Assembly: GCA_017465145.1 (NCBI GenBank)
Contig: JAFTWU010000003.1
Coordinates: 84,579-148,578 of the forward strand
Reading direction: 5' to 3'
From: Clostridia bacterium
GTDB lineage: Bacteria > Bacillota > Clostridia > Christensenellales > Borkfalkiaceae
Length of the DNA stretch: 64,000 nucleotides
The notes beneath the pieces were generated by a model. It did not search any database. It saw only the letters and a list, made by a program, of their open reading frames with translations, and was not told the DNA's origin. The translations under genes were made by a program, and so were the position numbers. Positions 1 through 8,933 of this stretch are shown one piece after another. Every line of letters begins with the position of its first letter. Within the stretch, counting starts at the first letter, position 1.

Positions 1-2
1 AT

Positions 3-599
3 AAAAAGCAAACGGGTGGCGCAGGTCAGTTCGGCGTTGTTAACATTAAGTTCGAACCGGGCGCAGCAGACGGTATGTTTGAATTCGTTGACGCAGTAGT
101 CGGCGGTGCAGTTCCCCGTCAATTTATCCCCGCGGTTGAAAAGGGTTTAAGAGAAGCCATTTTAGAAGGCGTTTTAGCAGGCTATCCTATGGTTAACCTT
201 AAATGTACTTTATTCGACGGCAAATATCACCCCGTAGATAGTAAAGAAGTTGCTTTCGTTTCCGCTGCAAAACTTGCTTATGAAGACGCTTGCAAACGCG
301 CAAGACCTGTAATTTTAGAACCCGTTTATTCATTTAAGATTACCGTTCCCGATGCATACACGGGCGATATCCTTGGCGATATGAATAAGCGCCGTGGTAG
401 AATTTTAGGTATGGAAATGGTAGACGGCTTGCAAGAAATTTCTGCCGAAGCACCCCTTGCCGAAATGCTTAAGTATGCAACCGACCTTCGCAGTATGACT
501 CAAGGTCGTGGCAAATACGAAGGCGAATTTATGTGCTATGAAGAAGTTCCGTTTAGCGCTCAAGAAAAAATAATTGCAGACGCTAAAAAGAACGCTTAA
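3..599 (+). CDS. Elongation factor G-like GTPase, C-terminal part (5' truncated)
   Basis: The reading frame is open from base 3, so the gene starts outside the window; about 198 residues remain. They cover the end of domain IV and all of domain V of the EF-G family: a GGAGQFG stretch at the left edge, IPAVEKG, AGYPMV, RRGRILGME and ATDLRSMTQGRG. EF-G drives tRNA-mRNA translocation or, with RRF, ribosome recycling. The KKQTGGAGQFG and RRGRILGME forms look more like the EF-G2-type paralogue than canonical FusA, so I give no symbol. There is no terminator with a T-tract after the stop. A hairpin (GGCAC 683-687 with GTGCC 693-697) sits just before the next gene's ribosome site. Confidence 0.9.
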   Translation, partial: KKQTGGAGQFGVVNIKFEPGAADGMFEFVDAVVGGAVPRQFIPAVEKGLREAILEGVLAGYPMVNLKCTLFDGKYHPVDSKEVAFVSAAKLAYEDACKRARPVILEPVYSFKITVPDAYTGDILGDMNKRRGRILGMEMVDGLQEISAEAPLAEMLKYATDLRSMTQGRGKYEGEFMCYEEVPFSAQEKIIADAKKNA

Positions 600-712
600 T
601 AGTTCGTTACACAATTAAACACAATTAAAATATAAAATTACTACTGCCGGCGTTTGAAATATAGCGCCGGTAGGCGTGTAAAGGCACTTTCCGTGCCAAA
701 AGGAAGTTATAA

Positions 713-1639
713 ATGATTTTATCAATATGCCCAAACCCTAGTATCGACTGTACTATAGAGTTAGATTACCTTAACGTTGGTAAACTTAATCGTATAGACA
801 ATAAGGTGGAAACTTATTCGGGTAAGGCGCTTAACGTTGCAATAGGCGTTGCTAGACTTGGCGAAGAAAGTTTAGCCACCGGCTTTATGTTCGATAACCA
901 CAAAAGAATGTTCGAACACGCCCTATCGCAAGACAACGTAAAATATTCTTTCGTATATAATAAAGGTAATGCGCGCACTAACTATAAGATTATAGATAAA
1001 AAGGCTATGCTTACCGAAATTAACGATAAGGGCGAAGAAGTTTCCCTTGCGAAACAACAAGAACTAATAGACAGGGTTGCGTTTTTATCGCAAAACGTTG
1101 ATATTGCCGTTATGAGCGGAAGTCTACCCAAAGGCGTTCCCCACGAATATTACGGCGACGTAGTTAAGGCTATCCCCGATAACGTTAAAGTTATCATTGA
1201 TGCTGAAGCCGACAACACTAAAGCGGCAATGTTTAGCCGTGAAATACATATGGTTAAGCCTAACCTTACTGAACTTGAAGTGTATGCGGGCGAAAAAATT
1301 CGCACAAAAGCAGATATTATTCGCGCGGCTTGTAAATATATCGACCGCGGTGTAAAATACGTGCTTGCATCTATGGGACCAGAAGGCGCTATTATTACAG
1401 ACGGCACTACAAGTTGGTTTTGTAAATCGGCGTCGGTTGCGGTTAACTCTACGGTAGGCTCTGGCGACAGTATGGTTGCGGCGGCTAGCGTTGCTTTTTC
1501 TAAGGGCGCACCTATAGACGAACTGTTGCGCCAAGCGGTTGCAGCGGGTACGGCGGCGGTTACCACTAGCGGTACTAATTTATTCTATAAAGATAAATAC
1601 GAAGAAATTTACGCTAAAGTCCACGCCGTTAAAATCTAA
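713..1639 (+). CDS. PfkB-family sugar kinase (1-phosphofructokinase-like)
   Basis: This 308-residue protein is a ribokinase/PfkB fold kinase that phosphorylates a sugar or sugar phosphate with ATP. The N-terminus (LSICPNPSIDCTIEL) and the 1-PFK-like layout match FruK/LacC/Pfk2-type enzymes. The catalytic GxGDS signature appears as VGSGDS at about residues 247-252, with the Asp as general base, and SGSLPKGVP is the usual substrate-side segment. A good ribosome site (AAGGAAG) precedes the ATG. No PTS or fructose regulator is adjacent, so the substrate (fructose-1-P, tagatose-6-P or fructose-6-P) cannot be fixed. Family assignment is firm; substrate is inference. Confidence 0.88.
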   Translation: MILSICPNPSIDCTIELDYLNVGKLNRIDNKVETYSGKALNVAIGVARLGEESLATGFMFDNHKRMFEHALSQDNVKYSFVYNKGNARTNYKIIDKKAMLTEINDKGEEVSLAKQQELIDRVAFLSQNVDIAVMSGSLPKGVPHEYYGDVVKAIPDNVKVIIDAEADNTKAAMFSREIHMVKPNLTELEVYAGEKIRTKADIIRAACKYIDRGVKYVLASMGPEGAIITDGTTSWFCKSASVAVNSTVGSGDSMVAAASVAFSKGAPIDELLRQAVAAGTAAVTTSGTNLFYKDKYEEIYAKVHAVKI

Positions 1640-1720
1640 CGGGTTGAGTGGTTAAAAGTTAACTGTGCAAAGGCGTTAGAAATTAACGAAAAAATAGCGC
1701 GATTAAACTTAATAGAAAAT

Positions 1721-1751
1721 AAAAAAGCACGACTTAAAGTCGTGCTTTTTG
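1721..1751. terminator. Bidirectional intrinsic terminator
   Basis: Stem GCACGACTT (1727-1735) pairs with AAGTCGTGC (1737-1745), flanked by an A-run and a T-run. It ends the sugar kinase gene on the plus strand and the lipoprotein gene on the minus strand. Confidence 0.85.
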
Positions 1752-1779
1752 TGTTTACGTTTCGTATTAATTTACAAAA

Positions 1780-2388
1780 TTATAATTCCATTTGTTGAAT
1801 GGTTATATCTTGGTCCATAACGCCGGTAGGTTCGCCACCAGCAGGAGTCCAACCGCTAGCTGGTGCCGTTGTGAAAAGGGTAGCAACTGCGCTTGCACTT
1901 GCAAAGTTTACGTTTTCAAAAGGATTTAGGGGGATAGGTGAGCCTGCTTTAATGTAACCCCAGTTAGAAGTGGTTTCAAAGATAAGGGTATCAGTAGTCA
2001 TACCGTAGAATGCTGCACCGTTAATTTCGGTAACGTTTGAAGGAATGGTTATAGGTGCGCCGTGATAATCGCCGAACGCATAACCGTCTATCATGGTAAC
2101 GTTAGCGCCAATAGTAACTGAATCAATATCTAAACCGTCAAAAGCGTATGCTTCAATAGCAGTGATGGGGTGGCCGTTAAAGCTGTTAGGAATAAAAACG
2201 TCTTTAACCGTACTATCACTAACGCCAACTACTACGTAATAGATATCAGCGCCCATTCTTTTTTGTTCAAGTTCAACGTTCATTGAAGGTGGGGGCGTGG
2301 TGCCGGGGTCTTTAGGTCCGCATGCGGTAAGAGCAAGGCAACCAAGAGATAAAATAGCTGCAGATAAAAGTGCAATAATTTTTTTCAT
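1780..2388 (-). CDS. Small LRR_5 (BspA-like) lipoprotein
   Basis: This 202-residue protein begins with a lipoprotein signal peptide ending in a lipobox (LTAC, Cys at residue 23), followed by a Pro/Thr-rich linker. The body holds about three leucine-rich repeats of the BspA/LRR_5 type, each with the pattern I..YAF......V.I...V..I, so it is probably a surface-anchored adhesin or binding protein. It lies alone between two convergent neighbours with a clear AGGAGA ribosome site. A second protein of the same style is at 47574-48437. Ligand unknown. Confidence 0.75.
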   Translation of the reverse strand: MKKIIALLSAAILSLGCLALTACGPKDPGTTPPPSMNVELEQKRMGADIYYVVVGVSDSTVKDVFIPNSFNGHPITAIEAYAFDGLDIDSVTIGANVTMIDGYAFGDYHGAPITIPSNVTEINGAAFYGMTTDTLIFETTSNWGYIKAGSPIPLNPFENVNFASASAVATLFTTAPASGWTPAGGEPTGVMDQDITIQQMEL

Positions 2389-2497
2389 TTATTTTCTCCT
2401 CTTATTTAATTTACTCGTTTATTTTAGCATTGTAACCTTTACTATGTCAAGCAATAGTTAAAAAAAGGTTGCAAGGTGCTTTTTAAGTTAATTTATA

Positions 2498-3799
2498 TTA
2501 GCCAAGTTTTACTATAGAAGTGGTTTTTTCGTCAATTTTCACGTCGTTAGATATTGCCACACCCAAAATTGCCAAAACCTTTTGTCCGTCTGCGATAATT
2601 AACGTTTTATCGCGCAAGCGCAGGGGCAATTTAATATCGGTAAAATAGTCGGCAAGCGATTTAGTGCCACCGCCAAACTTGGTAAAGGTGTCGCCAGAGC
2701 GCACGGTGCGAATAACCGCGGTTTTAGGAATTTTATCAAGGTCAGCGTAAAAACCTTTTCTAATCATTTCATCGGTTAAGTCCCTTTTGTTTACTTTTTC
2801 GATATTAAAGGAAAGTTCGCCAAAATTAATTTTTGAACAAACGAAAGGAATTTCTATATTTTCGCTAGTATCGTCGCGATAGATAACAACGTTGTCGTAT
2901 TCTTTAACGGCTAGCACGCCTTTTGGTAAGTTTATAGTAGTTCCGTTTTCTTTGCTAGTTAAAGACAAAACGTCGTCAACGTGCACTTTTTCCCAATCTT
3001 TTGCAATTCCAAGATGCTTAAACGCCAAAATGGTTGCACGCCTAAACAAAACGGGGAAAGCGCAAGTTTCAATATATACGGCGTCGTCTTCAAAACGGGC
3101 GTGTTCTAAAGAGAGCCTATCTAAAAACTCATCTTCTTCGCTGGCAATTTCAGCAATTCTAGTTAAACTTTTTTCTGCTGTGGGGAAAGCCTTTTTAATT
3201 TCTGGCATAACGTTTAAGCGCAAGTGGTTGCGTGTGTAATCGTCGTTAAGGTTGGTGCTATCGGTAACGAAGGGGATGTTATTTTTTGCAATATATTCTT
3301 CAATTTCCGCCTTGCTAACCTTTAAAAACGGGCGAATAATTTGGTCGTTAAAGTTGGCTTTAATGCCTGTAAGCCCCTTTAATCCCGAACCGCGCAAAAG
3401 ATTAAATAAAATAGATTCGGCATTGTCGCTACTGTGGTGCGCCGTTGCAACTATATCACAACGTCCGCTTTTAATGGCGTCAAAAAAACAATCGTAACGC
3501 AAAATGCGTGCGCTTTCTTCAATAGAGAGTTTGCTTTTTTTAGCAAAGGTTAAACAGTCTATTTTATAAGATAAAAGTTCAATTTTATTTTTAGCGCAAT
3601 AATCTTCAACGAATTTACTGTCGTTTACAGATTCTTCGCCACGAATACCGTGTTCTACGTTTAAGGCAACAACCGTAAATGCGAATTTTTCCGCAATAGA
3701 TAGCATAAAATTAAGTAACGCCATACTGTCGCTACCACCAGAAACTGCTATTGCCACCTTTTTATTTTTGGTTAAATTGCCAAATTCATAGTTAAACAT
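2498..3799 (-). CDS. tilS: tRNA(Ile)-lysidine synthase TilS
   Basis: TilS converts C34 of tRNA-Ile(CAU) to lysidine using ATP and lysine, changing both codon and amino-acid identity. The PP-loop SGGSDS is at residues 20-25, the N-type ATP pyrophosphatase domain fills roughly the first 200 residues (HGIRGEES, TAHHSSDNAES, LLRGSGLKGLTG are typical), and the C-terminal TilS domain follows. Length (433 residues) is normal. The gene is divergent from the initiator tRNA. A promoter TTGAAT-N17-TACAAT ends only six bases before the ATG, so the mRNA looks leaderless; no Shine-Dalgarno sequence is present. Confidence 0.95.
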   Translation of the reverse strand: MFNYEFGNLTKNKKVAIAVSGGSDSMALLNFMLSIAEKFAFTVVALNVEHGIRGEESVNDSKFVEDYCAKNKIELLSYKIDCLTFAKKSKLSIEESARILRYDCFFDAIKSGRCDIVATAHHSSDNAESILFNLLRGSGLKGLTGIKANFNDQIIRPFLKVSKAEIEEYIAKNNIPFVTDSTNLNDDYTRNHLRLNVMPEIKKAFPTAEKSLTRIAEIASEEDEFLDRLSLEHARFEDDAVYIETCAFPVLFRRATILAFKHLGIAKDWEKVHVDDVLSLTSKENGTTINLPKGVLAVKEYDNVVIYRDDTSENIEIPFVCSKINFGELSFNIEKVNKRDLTDEMIRKGFYADLDKIPKTAVIRTVRSGDTFTKFGGGTKSLADYFTDIKLPLRLRDKTLIIADGQKVLAILGVAISNDVKIDEKTTSIVKLG

Positions 3800-3805
3800 G
3801 TCTAT

Positions 3806-3834
3806 ATTGTATCAAACCGTGTCGAAAAATTCAA
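3806..3834 (-). promoter_or_regulatory. tilS promoter, leaderless arrangement
   Basis: On the minus strand TTGAAT (3834-3829) and TACAAT (3811-3806) are separated by 17 bases, and the tilS ATG (3799-3797) begins six bases after the -10 box. Transcription would start at or within a base or two of the start codon. Confidence 0.65.
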
Positions 3835-3876
3835 CACAAAATAACTAAAAACAAGCAAAATAGTTGCCACATTTCG

Positions 3877-3905
3877 TTGACAAAGAAAAAAATATAGGTT
3901 ATTAT
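3877..3905 (+). promoter_or_regulatory. Promoter of initiator tRNA
   Basis: TTGACA (3877-3882), 17 bases, TATTAT (3900-3905), 44 bases before the tRNA 5' end. Confidence 0.7.
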
Positions 3906-3948
3906 ATTAAAGCGTTAAGCGTGAGCACGCTTTCCGCACCCCAAATAT

Positions 3949-4004
<56 letters not shown>

Positions 4005-4026
<22 letters not shown>

Positions 4027-5549
4027 CTAGATACTCGTTTGAACATTTTTGGTTCAAACGAGTTTTCTTTTATTTCTTCTAGGTTTTTGCCGTTTATTAT
4101 TTCCAAACACTCTTTTTTGTTAAGTCTTTTAGTTTCACGCTTATTGGTGTTGTATAGAATAATAACCTTATCATCAAATAAAAACACACGGTTAATAAAC
4201 GAGTTAAAGAACTCGTTTTTTTCTTGCCCATTTTCATACTGTTTTCTAGCGTAGTAGTTAAGAAACGTCCTAACGTCAACAAGTTCTAACGGCTTTATTT
4301 GTTTAGCTTTTTCAACGGCAATTTTTGCTTCCAAATCTTCTTGCGTGGCTTCCAAAGTTAGTAGTTTTTCTTTTGTGGACTTAGTGTAAATTCCTTCTTC
4401 TATCGCAGTTAATATTTTATCAATAGATTTTTTTACAGTTTTTAAGTCTTTTTCAAAGGCAAGTAGTGCCGTTGGCTTTTCAATTTCGGCGTTAAAGTTA
4501 TCAACTACCGTTTTAGCAATTTTATCAATGACCTTTGGTGTTAAAACGTATTCAACGGTTGCGCCGAAAACTACGCTTTCAATATAGTCTTGCTTAACAT
4601 TTTTCTTACTGCAACTATTTTTATCGGACTTTTTACCAAAACATTTATAGTAGTGGTAAACTCTTCCGTTGTGGCTTGTTCCCGTTTCTGCAGTAATAGT
4701 GTTACCACAATACCCACAGTACATTTTGCCACTTAAAATATACGGGTTTTCGTGGTAAACTTCACGCTGTCTATGTTTGTGTCCGTCCATAATTAAATTG
4801 CACTCCTTAAATAGTCTTTTGTCAACGATAGGTGGAACAACGTCGGGATAAGTTGTCCCATCAACTGTCACAATTCCTATATACTTTTCGTTACGAATCA
4901 TACGGCAAATTCCCGTCATCGTGAACGCTTTTCCATTTTTAGGCTTAATGCCTTGGCTGTTTAATCTATCAACTATTGATTTTCCTTTTTCGCCGTTACG
5001 ATAGCGATTGAAAACGTCTCTAACGATTTCGGCTTCTTCGTGGTTTACTACCCACTTTTTGTTAACGATATTATAACCAAGTAGGGTGTATCCACCAATA
5101 AAATGACCTTTTAGTAAACTTTCTTTAACGCCACGCTTTGTCTTTTGTGAAAGTTCGGCGGAGTAGTACTCCGCCATACTCTCTAAAACGCCTTCGATTA
5201 AAATTCCGCTTGCGTCGTCCGAAATGTTTTCTTTTGCCGATAAAACCCTAACGCCGTTTTTCTTTAACTTTGCTTTATAGTTTGCGCTATCGTACCTATT
5301 ACGAGCAAAACGGTCTAATTGATAAACTAAAACGTACTCAAAATGTTTCTTTTTACTATCGTCAATCATTTTAAGAAACTGCGGTCGTTTATCCGACGTG
5401 CCCGTAAGCGCACGGTCTATGTATTCGGCGATAATGGTAATATCATTTCTCCTTGCAAAATCGTAGCACTCACGTAGTTGCCCTTCAATAGATTGTTCGG
5501 TTTGTGCGTGTGAACTAAATCTTGCGTAAATTACTGCTTTCTTTTTCAT
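4005..5549 (-). CDS. Large serine recombinase (integrase of the element)
   Basis: This 514-residue protein is a large serine recombinase catalysing integration and excision. The resolvase-type catalytic domain spans about residues 3-150; Ser12 in YARFSS is the likely nucleophile, followed by the LVYQLDRFARNRYD core. The Recombinase domain follows (about 155-270), then a zinc ribbon starting CGYCG with further Cys in YYKCFGKKSDKNSC, then a coiled coil (about 360-425). The final codons lie inside tRNA-fMet, with the stop in the T-loop coding bases, so its C-terminus (GCGCGI) is partly borrowed from the tRNA. The start overlaps the stop of the small upstream gene (ATGA). Confidence 0.93.
4033..4070 (+). 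terminator. Element-supplied terminator behind the tRNA
   Basis: ACTCGTTTGAAC (4033-4044) pairs perfectly over 12 bp with GTTCAAACGAGT (4052-4063), loop of 7, then TTTTCTTTT. It lies inside the 3' coding part of the recombinase gene but reads as a rho-independent terminator for the tRNA. It may also serve as a recombinase arm site, which cannot be told from sequence. Confidence 0.7.
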
Positions 5550-5755
5550 AATTCCTCCTTGTTGCCGAAAAGTGTTTTCGGTGTTATGTTTTTAATATCT
5601 CCGCCGTTATTTGCGAAGTCTAAAATTTTGTTTGCAAGTATACTTGCGGCTTTTAAAATAGTGCTTTGGTCTGCTTCAAACGGATACTTTTCCGTTTCGT
5701 TTGTGGAAAGGTTTATTTCCACTTTGTTAATTTCGTCTAAATAATGTCTTTTCAA
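5546..5755 (-). CDS. Small protein translationally coupled to the recombinase
   Basis: A 69-residue ORF with TTG start (5755-5753) behind a strong AGGAGAA. It overlaps the recombinase start by four bases, so the two are coupled. The protein is acidic with one helix-rich core (STILKAASILANKILDFANNGG) and no recognisable domain. Small genes in this position often accompany element recombinases, sometimes as directionality factors, but nothing in this sequence proves that role. Confidence 0.6.
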   Translation of the reverse strand: MKRHYLDEINKVEINLSTNETEKYPFEADQSTILKAASILANKILDFANNGGDIKNITPKTLFGNKEEL

Positions 5756-6004
5756 TTCTCCTTAATTTTTTATTTGTGCGGATACAATGTTCTCTTTCCT
5801 GATGGTAGAGCACCAATAAACTACACCTATATAGATGCGTTGTGTTTGTTAGTAAATCTTTAACCATAAACCACAATTTTCCTCCTTAATTTTTTTGATT
5901 GGTTTTTGGCTTGCTTTACTCTTAAATTAAGGATTTATCCCGTTCATTAGGATTTTTGGTTTTGTATCCTACCCTAAATTTCGGAATAAAGCAAGCGATT
6001 TTGA
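5756..6004. repeat. Structured non-coding region after the mob gene
   Basis: No gene is visible. It contains a 10-bp inverted repeat, GCTTGCTTTA (5909-5918) and TAAAGCAAGC (5987-5996), enclosing a smaller hairpin TAGGAT (5948-5953)/ATCCTA (5966-5971). The words TATCCCGTTC (5936-5945) and CGTTCATTAGGA (5941-5952) recur upstream of the mob gene at 7233-7242 and 7277-7288. It may be a mob terminator, promoter region or part of the transfer origin. Confidence 0.5.
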
Positions 6005-7138
6005 TTAATATTTTATAAAATTATTAAATTTTTTCTTCGTGGGTTTTCTTGAAAGATTTTCACGTTGTTTAGCAACCAATTTTACTTCTTCAAGTTCGTT
6101 TGGTGCGTATTTAGATAAGAACTTTATAAATTCCTTATGTTGTTGTAGTTCGGGAATTTGCTTTTCGTATTTTCTTAGTTCATTAAAAAGATACTCTTTG
6201 TCCTTATCGGTTGTTTTCTTTTCTTCTTCAAGCAGTTTGTATTTGGCGATTAAGCCAACAACTTGCTTTTCAAGTCCACTCTTAAAGAAAGGCTTTTTGC
6301 CGTTAATAGCATCTTCAAACGCTATTAAATACTCTTCCAAAGGTTTTAATTCTTTTGAAAGGGTATTTTTCTTTTCTTCAAGTTTTTTCATTTCCCACTC
6401 GTATTTAGTTGTGTGTTTTTTGTTGCTTCCAATCTCGCCACGGTCTAAGCCGTAACGACAAGCAACTTGCTCGTAAAAATCATCTTGTAAATTTCCAAAC
6501 GAAACTTGTCCGCCTCGTTGTTCCCAAAAGTCAGAAGAACATATCTTAGGGAAAGAGAGAGCATTGTACTCGTATATCCCTTTTCCGTTAACGTCTTTTG
6601 CTTGTATGGGAGACCCTTTCTCGTTTCTTAAAACTTTTCCGTCACTACCTTTTGCGTAGACTTTCTTTTTGCCTTGGTCTACTATTGGGACGTAGTAAAG
6701 TTGCAAGTGCGGTGTAGTTTCATCAAAATGGATTACGGCAGACAAAATATTTTCGTCCGTGCCGTGATAACCGATTTCTCTAAGAACGAATTTATAACAA
6801 TCGTTAAAAAATTCTAAAACTTTTTGTGGTGGCTGTTCGCCTTGCACATAGCCAAGTCTTTCAAAGAACGTTTTATCCGACGTTACTATAATTCCTTCAA
6901 AAGCAACCGACTTTTTCGTGTCCTTAAAAGTAGCGTTTGTTTTGGTGGCGATACTTTTCCATTCGGCGTTCATACCGTTTGGGGACTTTTTGAAATATAG
7001 ATTTAGCGGAGTTCTTTCCACGTCTATATCTTGATTTCGGTTACTCCTTGACGTTCTTTCAGTTTCAGCACCGATTTTACCGAGCGAATTTTTTGTAAAC
7101 TTTTGAACTCTAATTACCTGATAACTAATATTTTTCAC
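6005..7138 (-). CDS. MobV-type relaxase (Pre/Mob family)
   Basis: This 377-residue protein is a plasmid mobilization/recombination enzyme that would nick one strand at an origin of transfer. The metal-binding motif HxDExTPH is intact (HFDETTPH, residues 137-144). The N-terminus has the conserved basic SYQVIRVQKF opening with an Arg/Ser/Asn-rich RTSRSNRNQDID segment typical of the family, and the C-terminal third is a coiled coil (about 245-375). No type IV secretion genes or replication gene are present, so the element must use a helper for conjugation. A ribosome site (GGAGG) precedes the start. Confidence 0.88.
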   Translation of the reverse strand: MKNISYQVIRVQKFTKNSLGKIGAETERTSRSNRNQDIDVERTPLNLYFKKSPNGMNAEWKSIATKTNATFKDTKKSVAFEGIIVTSDKTFFERLGYVQGEQPPQKVLEFFNDCYKFVLREIGYHGTDENILSAVIHFDETTPHLQLYYVPIVDQGKKKVYAKGSDGKVLRNEKGSPIQAKDVNGKGIYEYNALSFPKICSSDFWEQRGGQVSFGNLQDDFYEQVACRYGLDRGEIGSNKKHTTKYEWEMKKLEEKKNTLSKELKPLEEYLIAFEDAINGKKPFFKSGLEKQVVGLIAKYKLLEEEKKTTDKDKEYLFNELRKYEKQIPELQQHKEFIKFLSKYAPNELEEVKLVAKQRENLSRKPTKKKFNNFIKY

Positions 7139-7402
7139 CTCCTTTGACCGTTGTCAGTTATTGTTGAGCGTTTAATTTTTTGACACGGCTATTTCATAGC
7201 CATATCTCACTAAGATACAAACTTCGTTTTTGTATCCCGTTCGCTCTGCCGAGGGCTGATTTCCAACTTAAAATCTCGTTCATTAGGAAATAAAAAAGCG
7301 CAAGTGTTCATTACCTGCGCAAATTAAAAAGGAGCACCTAAATTGATGCTCCAAGGTTGGCGAAATTACCCCTCTATAAATCAAGCGGTTAAAACGCCGA
7401 AA
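7139..7402. other. Hairpin-rich region upstream of the relaxase, candidate origin of transfer
   Basis: No gene is visible. Hairpins: GGCTAT/ATAGCC (7187-7201), GATACAAA (7214-7221)/TTTGTATC (7229-7236), and GGAGCA (7331-7336)/TGCTCC (7347-7352). Directly after the second comes TATCCCGTTC (7233-7242), a word repeated at 5936-5945. MobV enzymes generally nick beside an inverted repeat just upstream of their own gene, which fits, but the classical pMV158 nick sequence is not present. Confidence 0.4.
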
Positions 7403-8527
7403 TTATTCCGTAATTTTTAAATTTTTTGTAACAACTTTATTTTTATACTTTTTATCAAGTTTTTTGCAATGCTCTATAAAGGCTGTAAGTTGTTCTTTTA
7501 TAGGACGTGTATCGTTCTCGTCAACAACCAAAACGTAGTTTTCGTCAAGATATTTTTGATAGCGTTTATTGCGTTTTTCAACGTAAGGTTTTGCGATGCG
7601 TTCTTCATAAAACTCTTCTGCCGTGCACTCAACACGCTTAACAATTTCTTCATACTTATCTAAAAGTTTTTGGAAGTTAACGTCGGTAGGTTTTGTTTCG
7701 CCTCTGCTTTTCATATCTTCAATGCGTTCAAAGAAAGCGATAAATAGCCATTGAAAACACGGTGGCTCGCATTCATAGTATTCGTAAAACCACTCTCTAA
7801 TTTGTCGTGGTAATTCATTAAGGCGGTTTCCAAGTTCTAACTCATCATACTTTTCCCAAACTCTCATAACAAGATATTTGATGGCGAAGTAGCAGTATTC
7901 TTTATAACTGTAAAACCAAGAACAAATATATTCTTGTAGTTGCAACGGCATTTCTACACGGAAAACGTCCCACAAAATATCTTCATCGCCATCGGTAACA
8001 CCTTTATTTTTGAATTTGCGCCATTGCTTAATAGCATAAATTTCATCGTCATTTTGCGTTTGACCTTTTAAGTCATCCGTTTCTATGGCAGAGAATATTT
8101 CAGTTAAACGTTTAGAAACTTCGCCTTGCGATAAGCCTACTTGTTTAGCAATCTCTTTTTGTGTAAATTTATCTTCGTAAAGGGCATAAATGTCACGGTC
8201 TAGTTCGCTAAATTCTCTTAGTAGAAGATTTTCGATATCTTTTTTACGCAAGAAATCATCTTCAGAGTCAAATTTTTTACTATGCAAAAACCCTTTTTCA
8301 GCATCAACGGCAGGCTTAACGTTATCAGTAAGTTTAACCGAGTGGTCTTTATGCCTACGATTTCCGTTATACATTTCAGTATCTAATTCAACCAACTTTT
8401 CCCACTGTTCTTCATCTACGGCAATAGAATCTAACTTGTGATTGTTATAAAAATAGTAAAGGAACTTGCCGTTTTCTTTGGCAGGTTGTTTTTCTTTATT
8501 TAACTTATATGCACGATTAACTTTCAT
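7403..8527 (-). CDS. Element protein with sigma-70 region 4-like HTH
   Basis: A 374-residue acidic protein. Residues about 95-150 (LLREFSELDRDIYALYEDKFTQKEIAKQVGLSQ in short pieces) read as a sigma region 4/LuxR-like helix-turn-helix that recognises DNA, and the N-terminus (KLNKEKQPAKENGKFLYYFY) resembles element-borne regulators. The C-terminal two thirds is helical, rich in Trp, Tyr and Glu, with no family I recognise. Its position between the relaxase and the small genes suggests a transcriptional regulator or an auxiliary mobilization protein. A ribosome site (AGGAG) precedes the ATG. Confidence 0.65.
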   Translation of the reverse strand: MKVNRAYKLNKEKQPAKENGKFLYYFYNNHKLDSIAVDEEQWEKLVELDTEMYNGNRRHKDHSVKLTDNVKPAVDAEKGFLHSKKFDSEDDFLRKKDIENLLLREFSELDRDIYALYEDKFTQKEIAKQVGLSQGEVSKRLTEIFSAIETDDLKGQTQNDDEIYAIKQWRKFKNKGVTDGDEDILWDVFRVEMPLQLQEYICSWFYSYKEYCYFAIKYLVMRVWEKYDELELGNRLNELPRQIREWFYEYYECEPPCFQWLFIAFFERIEDMKSRGETKPTDVNFQKLLDKYEEIVKRVECTAEEFYEERIAKPYVEKRNKRYQKYLDENYVLVVDENDTRPIKEQLTAFIEHCKKLDKKYKNKVVTKNLKITE

Positions 8528-8545
8528 ACTTTTCTCCTTTTAATT

Positions 8546-8923
8546 TTATTCTTCTATCAGTTGCAAAGATTGTAAAAATTCGGATTTGCTTATTTCGGGG
8601 GTTGCTTGTATTATTTGATAACTTTTTTCTAGATTGTCATCGTTTGTTGCTTTTATAATTGTAAATCTATCTGCTTTTATAGATTGAAGATAATTATTAA
8701 CAATTAGTTCTTTTTCGTATTTTATTAATAAAGCTTTTCCACCAATAGATAAAATCAAGTCGTCTAGTTCTTTTATTACTTCTGCTTCCGTATCGTTTCT
8801 AATTACTATTGAGTGGACTTTATGTAATCTATCAACAGATGTTACTATTCGAGAAATTTTAAGAATTGTAAACTTTGAATATGATTGAAGTTTTAATCTG
8901 TATTCCGTATTGTCATTTTTCAT
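8546..8923 (-). CDS. Unknown small element protein, paralogous tail
   Basis: 125 residues, no recognised domain. The last 25 residues (SYQIIQATPEISKSEFLQ and onward to LIEE) are nearly the same as the tail of the next gene upstream (8934-9125), so the two share a short helical module by duplication. It sits in the unit 9350-8546, presumably transcribed from the divergent promoter region near 9400. Function unknown. Confidence 0.6.
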   Translation of the reverse strand: MKNDNTEYRLKLQSYSKFTILKISRIVTSVDRLHKVHSIVIRNDTEAEVIKELDDLILSIGGKALLIKYEKELIVNNYLQSIKADRFTIIKATNDDNLEKSYQIIQATPEISKSEFLQSLQLIEE

Positions 8924-8933
8924 AAATCACCTT

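Noticed and set aside
1124-1566. Reverse-strand ORFs over the sugar kinase
   Set aside because: Shadow frames of a well-supported gene without ribosome sites.
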